From positions 9,423,501 to 9,487,500 of the forward strand of contig BSBM01000602.1 in the NCBI GenBank assembly GCA_027924585.1: DNA of 64,000 bases, written 5' to 3'. Below, piece after piece: positions 24,422 through 36,516 of this stretch; within the stretch, counting starts at the first letter, position 1, and each line of letters begins with the position of its first letter. Both the position numbers and the translations under genes were made by a program. This DNA is from Larix kaempferi (lineage: Eukaryota > Streptophyta > Pinopsida > Pinales > Pinaceae). The notes beneath the pieces are model-generated. The model did no database searches. It had not been told where the DNA came from and saw only the letters and a program-made list of their open reading frames with translations.

Positions 24422-27400
24422 AATGGTTCGCTAGGGGCCTTACAGGTTCACTACCACAAGGATTTAAATGGATCGTATTCTCATTTTTCGTGCAAGGGCG
24501 ATTATTCCCCCGCGATCTGTCATCAAGGTGCTCTGCAGGTGGCATGCTGTGGGAATTGATGGTAAGCTCCGTGTCCCTCCTTCTGTTAGGCCTCATGCGT
24601 GTGTCTTCATCTTCCAGTTGGGCACAATGAGGGGACCACTCCAAAATCGTGAAGGCAAGTAGGGTTCCAACACGGATACGTAGATTCTCATCCACTCCAA
24701 TGTTATCCATGAAATCCGCCACCTTGTTTCTGTTTCTGTGAACGTGGCTAAAAGACCACGCGTGAGAGTTGTTGATTATCGTGGCTAGTTTCTCCACTCT
24801 GTGCACAAGTCTCCAACTGTACGTGACCATGGCAGGATTTTTCCCATTCTGTAGGCATCAAGCCATCAGGATAATGAGACGGGAGTCCCCTTCAATGGTG
24901 ATTGGCTCAAGCCTCAATTGGATGTCCAGCTGGAGGCCAACAAGGAGGCCCTCCATTTCAGCCGCATTGTTGGTGTCCTCACCAATACTTTCGATGTACA
25001 CCTGCAAGATTTCTCCATTCAAATTGCGGATGACCCCACCGAAACCAGCCGGTCCCGAGTTACCCTTTGAAGCTCCATCAAAGTTTAATTTGAAGGATCC
25101 AGGATGGGGGGCGTTTAGTGATCAGGGATTTTCAGGGAGATATTCCTAGCTTCCTTTCTGAGGCATCCTTGAGTAGCTTTGCTAATGCCCCAAGCTGTGA
25201 GAATCCTGCGTTCCATCTCATTGACATCCCAATTTTATCATCCCAAAGAGTAACACAGGTAGTTTCCTGAATGGACCTCTCAATCTTAGCCCAGACTTGA
25301 TCCTGGGTTGAGCAACGATCTTGAAATATCCATCTGTTACGTTCCTTCCATATTTCCCACATCATGAATCCTGGGAAGGAGGTCCAAATGGAATTGACAA
25401 TGGAGTTTGAGAATGCCAGAGGATCCCAGTCCTTAATAGTCAGGGATGGAATGCCTCTGTGACGATTTGATCTTCTAAAAAATTCTGCTCCTTTATCCCA
25501 GAAGGAGGAGGCAAAAGGGCAAGAATCAAGAAGGTGGTCTAAAGTTTCCTCATTTTGGAGGCACATGATGCACTGTGACGGGCCGATTATACCATGTTTC
25601 ATGAGATTTTCCCTTGTCAAAATTATTCTATGAGTTACCAGCGATATGAAAGTGGCTACCCTTGGCCAGGGGTTTGTTTTCCATAGCTTTTTCCAAGTTT
25701 CATCCCTTTGGGTTTCGGGGGTATTGGTATAAAGGTCATAGGATTATTTGGAGTTGACGATTCCCCGGGTGGAGTAACCCCAACGGAGTTTGTCTGGATC
25801 AATATGATATTTTATGCATCTTCCCTGAATAGTGTCATGAATCTGCATCCAGTCTTCCTCCGAAACGCGTTGAGTCCACTAGTCATGATGTTGCCATTCC
25901 TTATACTCACTGCTACTGTGGTCGGGTCTCCACTATTGGTTAATCTTGGTCAACCCTGCAGCTTTGCAGTTTGCATGATAGACCGCCATATTGTCCAAAC
26001 TAGCTAATTTCAAAAGTTGTTGCCATGCGTCCTCCCAAAAGTTGGTGGATTCCCCATCCCTTACCTCTCAGAAGCAATGGTCTTGAAAAATACTCCGACA
26101 ATGGTGGGAAGTCTGCCAAATGAAGGATCCCGGTTTTTCCTTGTTGAATCAAACAAGGTCACGCTTCAGATAATTTGGAGCATATTTCACGTGCCACAGC
26201 TTTGCCCAAGGTTCTGAGGTAAAGGAGACCCAGTTCCACCAAATTTTAGTTGTCATAACATAATTTTTTTTTTTTTTTTGGGTCCTCAGACCGAGCCCAC
26301 CATTGGATATTGGTTGGGAAATCTTGTCCCAACTGACTAAGGCCCACTTGAGTTTGTCAACCTTTCCTCCCCATAGGAAATTTAGTTGAATAGTTTTGAG
26401 TTCCTTGATAACTAATTTTCGAGTGGCCATCACCGAGAAGAGATAAATATGCATAGCTTGGACCATATATTTGATTAAGGTGACTCTACTAGCAAGGTTA
26501 AGAGGTCTCATAGTCCAGCTTGAGAGTCTTTGCTTGATGCGATCCAGAAGGTCATCCCAAGAAAATTTCTTAATAACACCAACAACAAGAGGCGCACAGA
26601 GATATTTGGAAGGAAGGGAGCTCCCCTAGAAGCCCAGGATGCAGTTAATATTTCTTTGTGTAATATTCGAAGTGTTGAAGAAGAATATTTGGGATTTCTC
26701 TCCGTTGACTTCCGGTCCTGAAGCTTTGCAAAGGTAGAAAGAGTTTTCTTCAGGGCCTTTGCTTCTTAGACCGAGGGGTGGCCCATTAACATTGTGTCAT
26801 CAACAAATTGATGGTGGGTATGCACATCATCCCTGGGATGGAGAATCGGCCCCTTGATCTCTCCTCGCTAAGTTTTGGCTTTAATCGATCTCCCCATTCC
26901 TTCCGCCATTAGGATAAAAAGAAAGGGAGAAAGATGATCCCCTTGCCTTATACCTCTTGAGGGGATGAAGGTGCTTGTTGGGGCCCCATTGAGGAGAATG
27001 GAAAAGAAGGAGGAAGAAGTGAGATTCATTATCCATTCTATCCATTCTTGGCAGAAACCAAAGGCTTTTAACAGTTCTCGCAGGAACTGCCAACTTAATT
27101 TGTCATAAGCTTTTGAAATATCCAACTTCAGAAGCATGCCTGGCTTCTTGGTGATTTTTAATGAGTGGATTAACTCATGAACCAGAATCACCCCATCCAG
27201 GATTTGTCTCCCTTCCACAAAACCTGATTGTTCCAGTGAAATCAGCCCGGGGAGAATTGGTTTCAATCTATTCGCCATTACCTTTGTGATGATCTTGTAG
27301 ATTAAATTACATAGAGCAATGGGTCGAAATTTACCTGGAGAGTCGGCCCCATCGATTTTTGGAATGAGAGTGAGGAAGGTCGCATTGAAAGCTTTGAGAA

Positions 27401-28891
27401 CCCTTCTGGTTCATCTCGAATCTTCTAGAATCATCCAGACTTCATTCTATATTAGGTCCCGGAAATGGTGGAAGAAGTTGGTTGTAAAGCCATCGGGGCC
27501 GAAAGCTTTTTCACCAGCCATTTGGTCCACCGCTTCCTCAACTTCCATCAACTCAATTGGTTTTTTTAAGAGAGTGTTATGATCAACAGTGACAAGAGAG
27601 GGGATATTTTGGGTGGTCTTAGCAATGTCTGAAGATCTATTAGCCCTGTCCTCCTTCATGATGGTTCCAAAGTAGTCCACCAGTTCTTTTTCCATGTCCG
27701 TCCTCTCTTCAATATAGGATCCTTACGCAGTCTTCAGATGGTGGATTCTGTTCCGTTGTCTATTCTAGATAGCCAATTGGTGGAAGAATTTGGTATTACG
27801 TTCCCCTTCCTTAAGCCATTGGTTTCTAGATTTTTGCTGCCAGTATATCTCCTCTTGCCGCTCACGAGCATGAATATTTTGAATGGTGGATTCTTCGAAT
27901 TTTCTGAGCTCAACATCATATCCTGCCGTCATGCCTTTCCGTTGGATTTCTTCCAACTGCTCCATTAGGACTTTTTTGTCCTCAAATATGTTTCCAAATT
28001 CTTCTCTGTTCCAAGTACGAATCTTAGCTTCAAGGTTTTTTAATTTATGTTGGAATTAGTACATCCTTGTACCATCTAAGGGTGGGGAGTCCTGCCACCA
28101 TTGAGAGACAAGAGATTTGAAGTCTTTGTGTTCCATCCACAATTGTTCAAAGTGAAAAGGTCTCTTGGTTGGTGGGCCCACACCCTCCCATTGAAGGCTG
28201 CAGGCCAATGATGAGATCCGACAGGCGGGAGAACTAATGAGTGTAGGTCCCCACTACCGTTGGAAAACCCTTATGAGACCAGGAATATGTCAAGATGAGA
28301 GGCGACATGGTGATCACCACCCCGTTTGTTGTTCTAGGTGAACCAACCATTAGCATTTTCTACTTCGATGAGATTATAGGTCTCGATGAAATCCTTGAAA
28401 GCTTCATTTATAGTTCCTAGGCTTCGCCTTCCTCCTTTTTTTTCTTCGAGCAAGGTGATTAGGTTGAAGTCACCCCCTATGATCCATGGCTTGCCATCAA
28501 CCCAATGGGTAGCCCAATATAGGGAGTCCAAGAAGGCCTATTTCTGAGGGTACATGTTGGTGCCATAGACATTGGTTATAGTCCCTTTAGTCTGGATTTG
28601 ATGGATATGGAAATCCATCGTGAGTAACCCTTTCACATCCCAGAAGTTTGAAAGAGTTACTACTTTCGTATTCCAAAGGAAAGCTAAACCACCCGCCAAA
28701 CCATGAGCATCAATATTCATTGTTTCACATCCCTTCCACACTTTTTTCCCAATTGCCTTGAGGGTTTTGGTACCACATTTGGTTTCCTGCAAACATAGTA
28801 TCCATGGATTCTCTTTTCTCCACTTATTTTTCAGGGTCTTAATTTTATGGGGTTGATTCACCCAACAGATATTCTAGGATATAACCTTCAT
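24324..28891 (-). pseudogene. LINE-D ORF2: endonuclease, reverse transcriptase, RNase H, broken
   Basis: ORF2 starts at 28891 (MKVIS, then a stop where W is expected: TAG for TGG). The endonuclease shows LCLQETKCG, GGDFNLITLLEEK and a SHHWP form of the SDH block. RT: EQSGFVEGRQILDGV, LLKLDISKAYDKLSW, IRQGDHLSPFLFILMAEG (27260-26880) and the active site QFVDDTML near 26810. Thumb follows at 26511-26149 (SRVTLIKYMVQAMHIY). The zinc-binding domain lies near 25620-25470 (CIMCLQNEETLDHLLDSCPF). RNase H is well preserved at 25110-24690: FDGASKGNSGPAGFGG, EMEGLLVGLQL, EGDSRLII and HRNRNKVADFMDNIGV. The frame ends at 24324. At least four frameshifts and more than ten stops lie between 28500 and 26500. 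Confidence 0.9.
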
Positions 28892-29059
28892 TGGGTAACC
28901 CGATTTACTTCAGAGAAAGTTGCCTGAATTGTCGGGTATTGACCAGATTCTATCAACTTTCTACTGACCTCTACAATTTTTTTTTTTTCTTCCTCTCTTT
29001 TCCCTTTCTTTCGGCTGCTTCCTCTTGGTGTTCTTCTGAGGTTCCTTAGCTATTCCAAG

Positions 29060-29564
29060 CTAAGGGGAAGCACCTATTTTTAGGATGGATTCCTTAATAA
29101 TTTCAAGCCGTCTTCTCGATACATAGACCTTCCCTTTTTTACAACATTCTTTTTCGATTTCGTCCAGATCCAATTCCCCCAAGTCCATATCTTTAGCCTC
29201 GTCCAGTGGATATTCCTCCATGCTAACAATTTGTCCATTAGGGGTTTTTGAGACTTGAGGGATGTCCAAGGGTTTGGTTCCAGCAGGGTGTATCTCTTTT
29301 CTAAGATTTTTCTCCAGGATTTATGGGTCTTCCTCCACATAATCTAGAGTTTTGAACTTGTTGGGGGTCGCAATCGAGCGATAGGTGGGAGGATAAGAAT
29401 GGATGTTGCGACCTTGCTTTCTTCTGCTTTTGACTTGTGTGAAACCTTCATTATCCCGTCCATACTCCAGAGCAAATTTGGGGGTGGGAACCTCAACGCT
29501 CAGAGGGCAGTTTCTACTAAAGTGTCCATGTACATGGAAACGTCGTCATCGAAACAGGACATTC
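29060..29564 (-). pseudogene. LINE-D ORF1, C-terminal half with zinc knuckle
   Basis: This half starts at the gypsy target site. Its first residues form a degenerate zinc knuckle (FHVHGHFSRNCPL), with a stop just before it and the first cysteines lost. Then come a basic patch (TQVKSRRKQGRN), an acidic region (DLGELDLDEIEKECCKKGK) and the end SRRRLEIIKESILKIGASP at 29060. The frame is contiguous with the first half at 52004 once the gypsy element and one CATTC are removed. Confidence 0.82.
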
Positions 29565-30339
29565 TGTTCACACAGTTCTGTCAATAGGGGTTCACTTCGC
29601 ACTGCTGTCAACAAACATCGACCAGACACCCTTAGGCATCGGCCCAGAAACGTTTTAACCTTTCCAGCAACACCCGCAGAGCGAGTGAGGTCTCACCTGA
29701 GATGTCTAATGGGGGGCTGCAGGAACTAAGTTTCCACAGTAGGGAGAAGACATGCGCTACTTTACTCAGTCGACACAAGCCAAAGATTTGCATTCACATT
29801 GAAACATCATATTATCATCCTAGTAATCCTTGTCTGCATTATCATCTCATACTTAACGAATTAAAAAAATCAACATAGCATGTTTGAGGAATCTGCGGTA
29901 CATAACATATCTGCGACAATAGCTACTGCGATCTCAAGAAAGCATCATATTGCGATAAACATAAATTAGACATGCGTATTACTCATAGTACATAACCAAA
30001 ACCAGATAAATACTCCATAGATCGATCCACAAGACATAAACACAACAGATGCGAAGATATCATCTCATATTCTACAACTCAGAAAAATGCCTGCAGGCTT
30101 ACAATCGCACAAAAGGTTCTTCTCATCTGATTCTTTGATTGAATATGATCTAAAGATTACAATATTATATCTATTTATAGGCGCATGTGGCCATTACAAA
30201 TGGTCCTAATGAACCATTGCTAACTAACTTAACTAATCACTTTCGCATATCTCGGCTTTGTGACCGGTCCTTTGCTCTTGTCTTTGACCCTTTCGCCGCT
30301 TGGGGTTCCGCACTTGTGCGCTCCAACCCCGTGCCAACA
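29565..30339 (-). repeat. Gypsy 3' LTR
   Basis: Reads TGTTGGCACGGGG...TGTGAACA on the minus strand. It is the same length as the other LTR and differs from it by several percent by eye (substitutions and at least one indel near 29765). No clear polypurine tract is seen next to it; the bases at 30340-30360 read TGTTGGGGTCC on the minus strand. Confidence 0.93.
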
Positions 30340-30378
30340 GGACCCCAACACAAAATTGTGGCTCACCCTCAAGCCACT

Positions 30379-33250
30379 TCAGCTGGAAACTGTTGGTGCA
30401 TCCACTTGCTTCTTGAACTCATCATATGCTGCTGTGATTTTATCGAAAACTTCCTTTGTTGATGCCTTCAGAGTCGCACAATCTGCTACTTCCTGGTCTG
30501 TTGGATGCTCACCATTCATCTGCCGTGCCTTTTGCAAGTCTTCTTTGATCTTGTGCATCCATCCATTGCTTTAATTGCCAACTGCTCGGCTTTCGTCTGT
30601 AATTCATCTAATTGCACGATTCTTCTTTGCTGTCTTGTGCGGGTTTTGTTTACCCGATGTTGTAGCTCCTTCAACTCGGTTGCTTTTGACAGCCTCGCAA
30701 GTAAGGGCATCGCCTGAAGTGATACCCTTAATGCCTCTAGTTGCACTTCTTCTTCTATGAGTTGCACGTTAAACTGCTGCAACTGCTCGTCTTGTATTAA
30801 ACTTCCCCAAAATTGCATGACATCTTTCGCTATTGTCTGCACCAATTTTTCTAGTGCTGTGATATCTATCGCAGCTTCTTCAATCGCGTTCTTCCTTTCT
30901 TCAATTTGTTCTGGTGGTGTGTCAGGAACTGTTCCAGCTTGTAAATATTCATTTTCCTTTCACAGGTCTGCAATGACCACGCCTAATCTGATTGCTTTTG
31001 CCTCTGCCTTTATGTCCTTGTCAACCTCTGGTGCCTCTTCGCATACGATGGAGATGGCATGCTCCAATCTCCTTCTGTCTTCAATGGCCTTCATTGCGTC
31101 CTTCATGCTTATTTATTTTTCCTCTTGGAGGCTCTAAACCTTTGCCTCGGTGCTCTACACCTGTCATTTATACTCAACCATTTGATCATGCCTTGTTGCT
31201 TCTCGTTCGAGAATTTCTTCACTTGCTATGTGATGAGTTTTATGCAACATTACCATTGGTACGATGTTGAAATCGACAGTGATTAGGTCATGTTGTCATA
31301 ATGGGGCTGTCACAATGGGGCATCCAGGTCCTCATCACCGGTAGTGATAGCATTGGGAACTATTTAGACTATGTTCGGCCTCACACCGTTTTCCACCTCA
31401 ACTCTATGTATTGAAGAACTTGGTCGTACTTCGTCTTGTGGAAGCCCTGTCTCAGTCACTGCATTTGTCAACATCTGTAATAGATGCGATACCTAATGGA
31501 AAAAACCAGTTGCATTCTGAGTGACTTTCCCCTGGTTCTCTTCCACCACTGTTGTTATTTTCTCCATGAGTTTGTTAATTTTCTCATCGGGGAGGCCAAC
31601 GCTTGTGCTCCCTTCACCTCGCTCCATCTTGTGCTTCATTCTTGTCTCTTCTCGTTGTGCTTCTAATTCTGAATCTGTGGGGGTTGCCGATTATGCCCCA
31701 TCGTGACTTAATGTATGCAATTGCTCTTCCACAGGATCACCTTCTCCTGCATCCTCTTGTCCATGTTCTGAGTCCTTCTCTTCATTTGGTGGCTTTGTTC
31801 CAGTTATTGATTGCCCATTATCCAGATCTGACAGTTGATCCTCCGTTGTCAAAATTTTCCACTCCTTTGGTCACCCTTCAATGATGGCATCTAGTTCCAC
31901 CTCGTTGAGTTTGTATTGTGTCGGCAACCATTGCCTCTACGGATCTTCCCGTGCCTGAATGTATATTGGTTGAGACTCTACCGATAGCCTTGCAATCCGT
32001 CGATACTTCTTTGTTGACGGCTCGGTTATCCATGGTATCGCTTGTGCATCTATTCGCATCATACCTAGGAAAAGATAGAATTGAATATTGTTATTTTCTC
32101 AACGTTCTTTGTCATTGATCGCCCACAAGTTTTGGTATTGCGCTCCTTAGCGAATATTGGCCGTTTCTGTTTCCATTCCCTGGTAGTGCGACGGTTCCCT
32201 CCATCCTTCTAGTGCGATTAACATCCAGAGCCATGAATATGTAAATGGATTCCCTTTTTCCTACGCTGCAACGACGTCCTCCATCAATTCATTTAGCTAA
32301 AAGAGTGACCAGTTAATTTGCACTCCTGCTGCGCATTGTTCTGCAGATGCAATGATGCCAGATGTGCATTGTTTCGATCTGTTCTTCCACACTAACTTGA
32401 TTGCCAATATCTTCACTCCAACCCTAACGACTTGGTCGTTAACAGTGTCAATTAGGTACCCTCTTGAATTTTTCTCCACTCCATACTTTGTTTTCAACTT
32501 CACAACAAGCTTTTTGTTGTTATCCTTCCCCTGAAAGAATTGGGAAGGATCTACCCCAGCCTTGGGTAGTCTAGTGATCCTTGAAATCAAGTCGACTATG
32601 ACCGAGATTTTCTCATGCAGCCACAAATACCCTCCATGGAAACAAGCTAGTAACTTCTTTACACACGCATTTACCTCCATCGGTATCCCAAAGTGCGGCA
32701 TGTAGATGATGCCCAGTAGTCTTGATTGCTCCAATACCAATTCCCACTTCACTGGTTCTCTCCTGACCGGGCCTCCTTCTCCATGCGAGACCTCGATATG
32801 GGTGTCGTTTGTGCATTTTGGGTATGCCATGATGTCATGGTCGCTATATTTTAGCTTTTGCAGGTGCTCCACAATATTCTCGGCACTATGAACTCCTTTT
32901 GGTATCGCTGACATCTTGATTACGTATCTTGCATTCTTGCTCAACCGAATTGCTGGTGTCCCTTCCTTGTGTGATGGCACATACCCTGGTATGTCAACTA
33001 TTGTTGGGCCAAGGTGTATTCCTCGCGATGTCCTTTCCCTCTCAGGGATGCCCGATGTGCCTGCTTCTCCTACTGTAATTCATGTTGAACTGCGGGTCTC
33101 TCTCTTCGACTTTCAACCGGTGTCTGCAGGCCGACTGACACTTCTCTTCTTTTTGAACGACCTTCCTGATGCGATCTCTGGTTGCTCATGCATAACTGGC
33201 GTTGGCTGTGGTCGTTCTTCGGTACTTGTGCTAGAAATGAAATGCGCCAT
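30379..33250 (-). pseudogene. Gypsy long frame downstream of integrase (env position), broken
   Basis: From a methionine at 33250 (MAHFISSTSTEER) a frame of about 950 codons can be followed to 30379, 40 bases before the 3' LTR, with many stops and at least one frameshift. Stop-free segments include 32980-32297 (227 codons, containing GYLWLHEKISVIVDLISRIT) and 30845-30516 (109 codons). The N-terminal third looks globular; the middle is acidic and polar (EEKDSEHGQEDAGEGD); the C-terminal third is rich in charged heptads, so a coiled coil is likely. No signal peptide or membrane segment is seen, which argues against a true envelope protein. Its place corresponds to the env-like ORF of Athila elements. 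Function unknown. Many stops look like CAA/CAG to TAA/TAG or CGA to TGA. Confidence 0.72.
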
Positions 33251-33668
33251 CCACTCTCTGTTCGGATCTATTATGCAACTTATTGGCTAACCCGCTTAAT
33301 ACACAATGACTCAAACTTCCCCCTTGCCCTGTATTTATGGTTTTGATTTCTCGCATCTTGTCCATCTTGCCGATTTTGAATAATTATTACCAATTCCTAT
33401 GTTTGATTTATCGAATCCTCCGCATGCATTGGTCATTAAATGTACCGTTACCCACTTGCGCCGCCGACCGTTGCGGCTTAACTGCTGCATTTATGATTGC
33501 ATTTGACCCATTCGCGTCGTGCCAACCATCGACAGGCGCCAAACCTCGTCACCTATTCTTTTTTCTACTATTGTTTCTTCAACAGACCCAATGCGGTCGA
33601 CATATCTCAACCTTTGGTCATCATCATCATTCATTTTTTATTTATTTTTCACTTGTGAGAACCTTGTT

Positions 33669-34855
33669 TCAGTCGCTATGAGCCTGACTACGGTGATAGG
33701 GATTTAGCCGGCTTCCATTCACTAGACTTGTCAAAAGTGTCCCATCTAACCTTTGTAACTGCACCGCACCTCCGTCAGTAATAAAATTGATAATATAGGG
33801 ACCCAACCAATGCATTTGCAGCTTACCTGGGTGCTTCGCAAACTTACTGTCATATAACAAGACATATCTCCGCGCTAGAAGTGCTTTGCCTTAACGTGGC
33901 GATCATGCCAAGCCTTGTGTCGATCATTTTCTACATATTGATGGAACCTTGCGATAAACCTGTCCTCATCAAGATGTAGCAATTGCGCCAACTGTTCTTC
34001 AATTGCTCCGTCGTCACTCATTCCTGTGGCTGCTATGATGCGCAGACTCGGGACAATGTACTCTATTGGCATCACCGCTTCTTGTCTGTAAACTAACTTG
34101 AATGGAGTCTGGCCTGTCAATCATTTACAAGTCGTTCTGTACGCCCACAGTATCGCTGGAATCTTCAAATCCCAGTCATCATGGTTTGTGTTACACACAC
34201 TCGTGAGCGCATGCTCCAATACTTTGTTCAGTGCCTCCACCGCACCATTCGCTTGCGGGTGATATGGGGTACTCCTTTGATGTTGAATTTGGAATTTGTT
34301 CATCATTGCCCTGATAGTTTGGTTGACTAAGTGAGTACCTTGGTCACTCATCAATATCTTTGGACACCCAAACTTGGTGACCACATTACCAAAGAGAAAT
34401 CTTGCTGTTGTCGCAGCCGTGCAATCCTTTACTGGCGTAGCTTCATCCCATCGCGTCAAATAATCAGTCGCAATGATTATATATCGTGACCATGTTCTTT
34501 TTCCTGGTGGGTTGATAGGTCCTACGAAGTCAACTGCCCATTTGTCAAAATCATGTAATTTTAGTTAAGGTACTAGCAGAATTTCATCCATTCGCGATGG
34601 TTTCCATGTTCTTTGGCATACATCGTAGCTCTTTGTGTAATCTGTAACATCTCCATGCACCGTCGACCACCATAGTCCAACTCTAAGTATATTTCTAGCA
34701 GTGGCACGCCCTCCATAGTGTCCTCCTGCGATCCCATAGTGAGCTTCTGCTAATATTCTCTCATGTTCATGCGGAAGGACGTATCTGCGAAGGATTTCAT
34801 CTGGCCCCATTTTGTAGAGTTGAACTGCAATTAGTTGAAAGTCGGCATCCCTCAC
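33669..34855 (-). pseudogene. Gypsy integrase, broken
   Basis: The N-terminal zinc-binding region is readable at 34800-34600 (HYGIAGGHYGGRATARNIL, later DVCQRTWKPS), but the first cysteine of the final CxxC pair has become Ser. The catalytic core follows after a stop near 34562 with VDFVGPI near 34535, the second Asp in MSDQGTH near 34345 and the Glu in [15 protein letters not shown] near 34245. TGQTPFKLVYRQEAVMPIEYI follows at 34120. The C-terminal part at 33860-33669 has the GPY module (WLGPYIINFITDGGAVQL). Integrase inserts the element DNA and makes the 5-bp duplication. Three frame breaks separate the four readable pieces. Confidence 0.9.
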
Positions 34856-34900
34856 AACTACCTACCTTTTCTGACTGGTATTTAATCCTTCTGGTGCACT

Positions 34901-35567
34901 TCATGTACTCAAGAACTGGATGATTTGCTCGTAATGGTCATCGACCATTCCAATTCGGAATAGTTGCGCATCTGGTAAGCCCTCATGAATGCTTCTTGGT
35001 TCTTCACCTAACTCAATATGGGATAAGTGGTTAGGTCCTGCATTCAATCGCCCTAGTTTCACAATGTTCTCAAAGTCAAATTCTTGGAACAACAACAACT
35101 AGCAACATATCCCCCCCCAACACAGGCTTATTGACCAAGTATTTCAATGCGAAGTGGTCAGTAAACATCTTGAAATGTCCTCCAAGTAGGTAGTGCCAGA
35201 ATTTTTGTGGTCCATAGACCATTGCTAGGCCTTCCCTTTCTGTCGTCGTATAGTTTTTCTCCGCAGTGGACAGAATTCTGCTTGCGAATGGATTGGATGA
35301 TCATTCGCTCCTTCTCCTGGCTGGGCCAATATCACTCCTAATGCAACTGATGATGCGTCCACATGAACATGGTATTATTTTTCTCAATCGGGAAAGACTA
35401 ATATTGGTGCTGCAACCATCTTTGCTTTCATTATATGGAGGCTCTTCTGGCACTCGTCATTCCACTTGAACTTAACATCCTTTTTTAACAGTTTTTCCAT
35501 TGGCACTATAATCGCTGCATATCCTTTGATGAACTTTCTGTAATACCCAGTATTCCCCAGTTTCACC
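34901..35567 (-). pseudogene. Gypsy RT C-terminal end and RNase H, broken
   Basis: The piece next to the 35568 insertion reads KLGNTGYYRKFIKGYAAI and WNDECQKSLHIMKAKM, the end of the gypsy RT. Then VHVDASSVALG near 35360 starts RNase H. The rest is frameshifted until LLLFQEFDFENIVKLGRLNAG and NHLSHIELGEEP at 35098-34901, the connection to integrase. A C-rich run near 35108 marks one of the worst-preserved spots. Confidence 0.85.
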
Positions 35568-35730
35568 TGTTATCTCCCCAAATAAAATAGGCTAGGCGCT
35601 TGTTTAGGTGATAGGAGTTTTGTCTTTTATTTTATATGCATTTGAAGTTGTGTGTCATAAGTTTGGATTATGCAATGAAGCTTGATATTACTTTTGATGT
35701 TGCTCTGCTCCGAAAAAAGAATTTTCATGG

Positions 35731-36254
35731 TTTCGGTAGCTTAAGCGGGCCTGACGATGGTTCATTAGCTACCGAAAACCCCACTTTCGGTAGCTTACTA
35801 CGCGAAAGACGAAACTCTCCAGATACCGAAAGGGAAGACATATATCGTGGTTCATGGGGTAGTTTTCGGTGGCTTGGGCGAATACGACGGTGTTCATTAG
35901 CCACCGAAAGGAAGATGATTTTCGCAGTTTGTAGTTCAAGAATGAAATCTTCTACAACTGTCGAAAGTAGGGACATCTTCGGGATTCATGGGACTGTTTT
36001 CGGAGGCTTGGGCAAATACGACGGTGTTCATTAGCCACCAAAGAGATGATGTTTTCTGCAGCTCTCAGTCAAAGGACAGGATCGTCCATGGCCACCGAAA
36101 GCCTCGGCATGTGTGAAATATTCCAGCAGTCTACGGTTCTAAGGGCAAAGTTTTCGGCTACCGAAATCGAGTCGGTATCAAACGGTGAAAATGTCAAATC
36201 AAGGGATAGTCTCGAATTAAAGGTAGCCCATCATTTCTCAACCGCCGAAAAGGG
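35731..36254 (+). repeat. Left hairpin array
   Basis: Repeated units of about 47 bases of the form TTTCGGTRGCT, loop of about 25 bases, AGCYACCGAAA. Perfect 11-bp stems are at 35731-35741/35767-35777 and 35864-35874/35899-35909, and a 9-bp stem at 35784-35792/35824-35832. More decayed units lie at 35998-36043, a 3' arm only at 36090, abutting arms TTTCGG and CCGAAA at 36152-36166 and a single arm near 36241. Loops share GTTCATTAGC before the 3' arm. The stems covary (GGTAGCT with AGCTACC, GGTGGCT with AGCCACC). Confidence 0.85.
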
Positions 36255-36516
36255 GCACCGCCAGCGAAAACATGATCTTTTCATTCAAGACCAGTTACAG
36301 ACGATGATCACCCCTGGGTAAAAGGGCAAGATTGACAGGTTGCGTAAAGCTTCATGATTGGCTTTCAGTACCGTCTCTTGGAGTCAGGGCCCTGAACCAA
36401 ATCATACCTCATCCTGTGTTATTACCTGTCAACAAGTTGCTCCTTCCCCGATTCCGCGTTGTTTTTTCCCTAAGGCTCGTTTTCTCTGAAACGCAGGTGT
36501 CAACAAGGGCTTATAG

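Noticed and set aside
30187-31900. Many plus-strand open frames of 60-126 codons
   Set aside because: They are antisense to the post-integrase frame of the gypsy element, whose minus-strand reading makes better sense.
30379-33250. Envelope glycoprotein of an endogenous retrovirus
   Set aside because: No signal peptide, transmembrane segment or cleavage-site-like motif is visible; only the position matches env.
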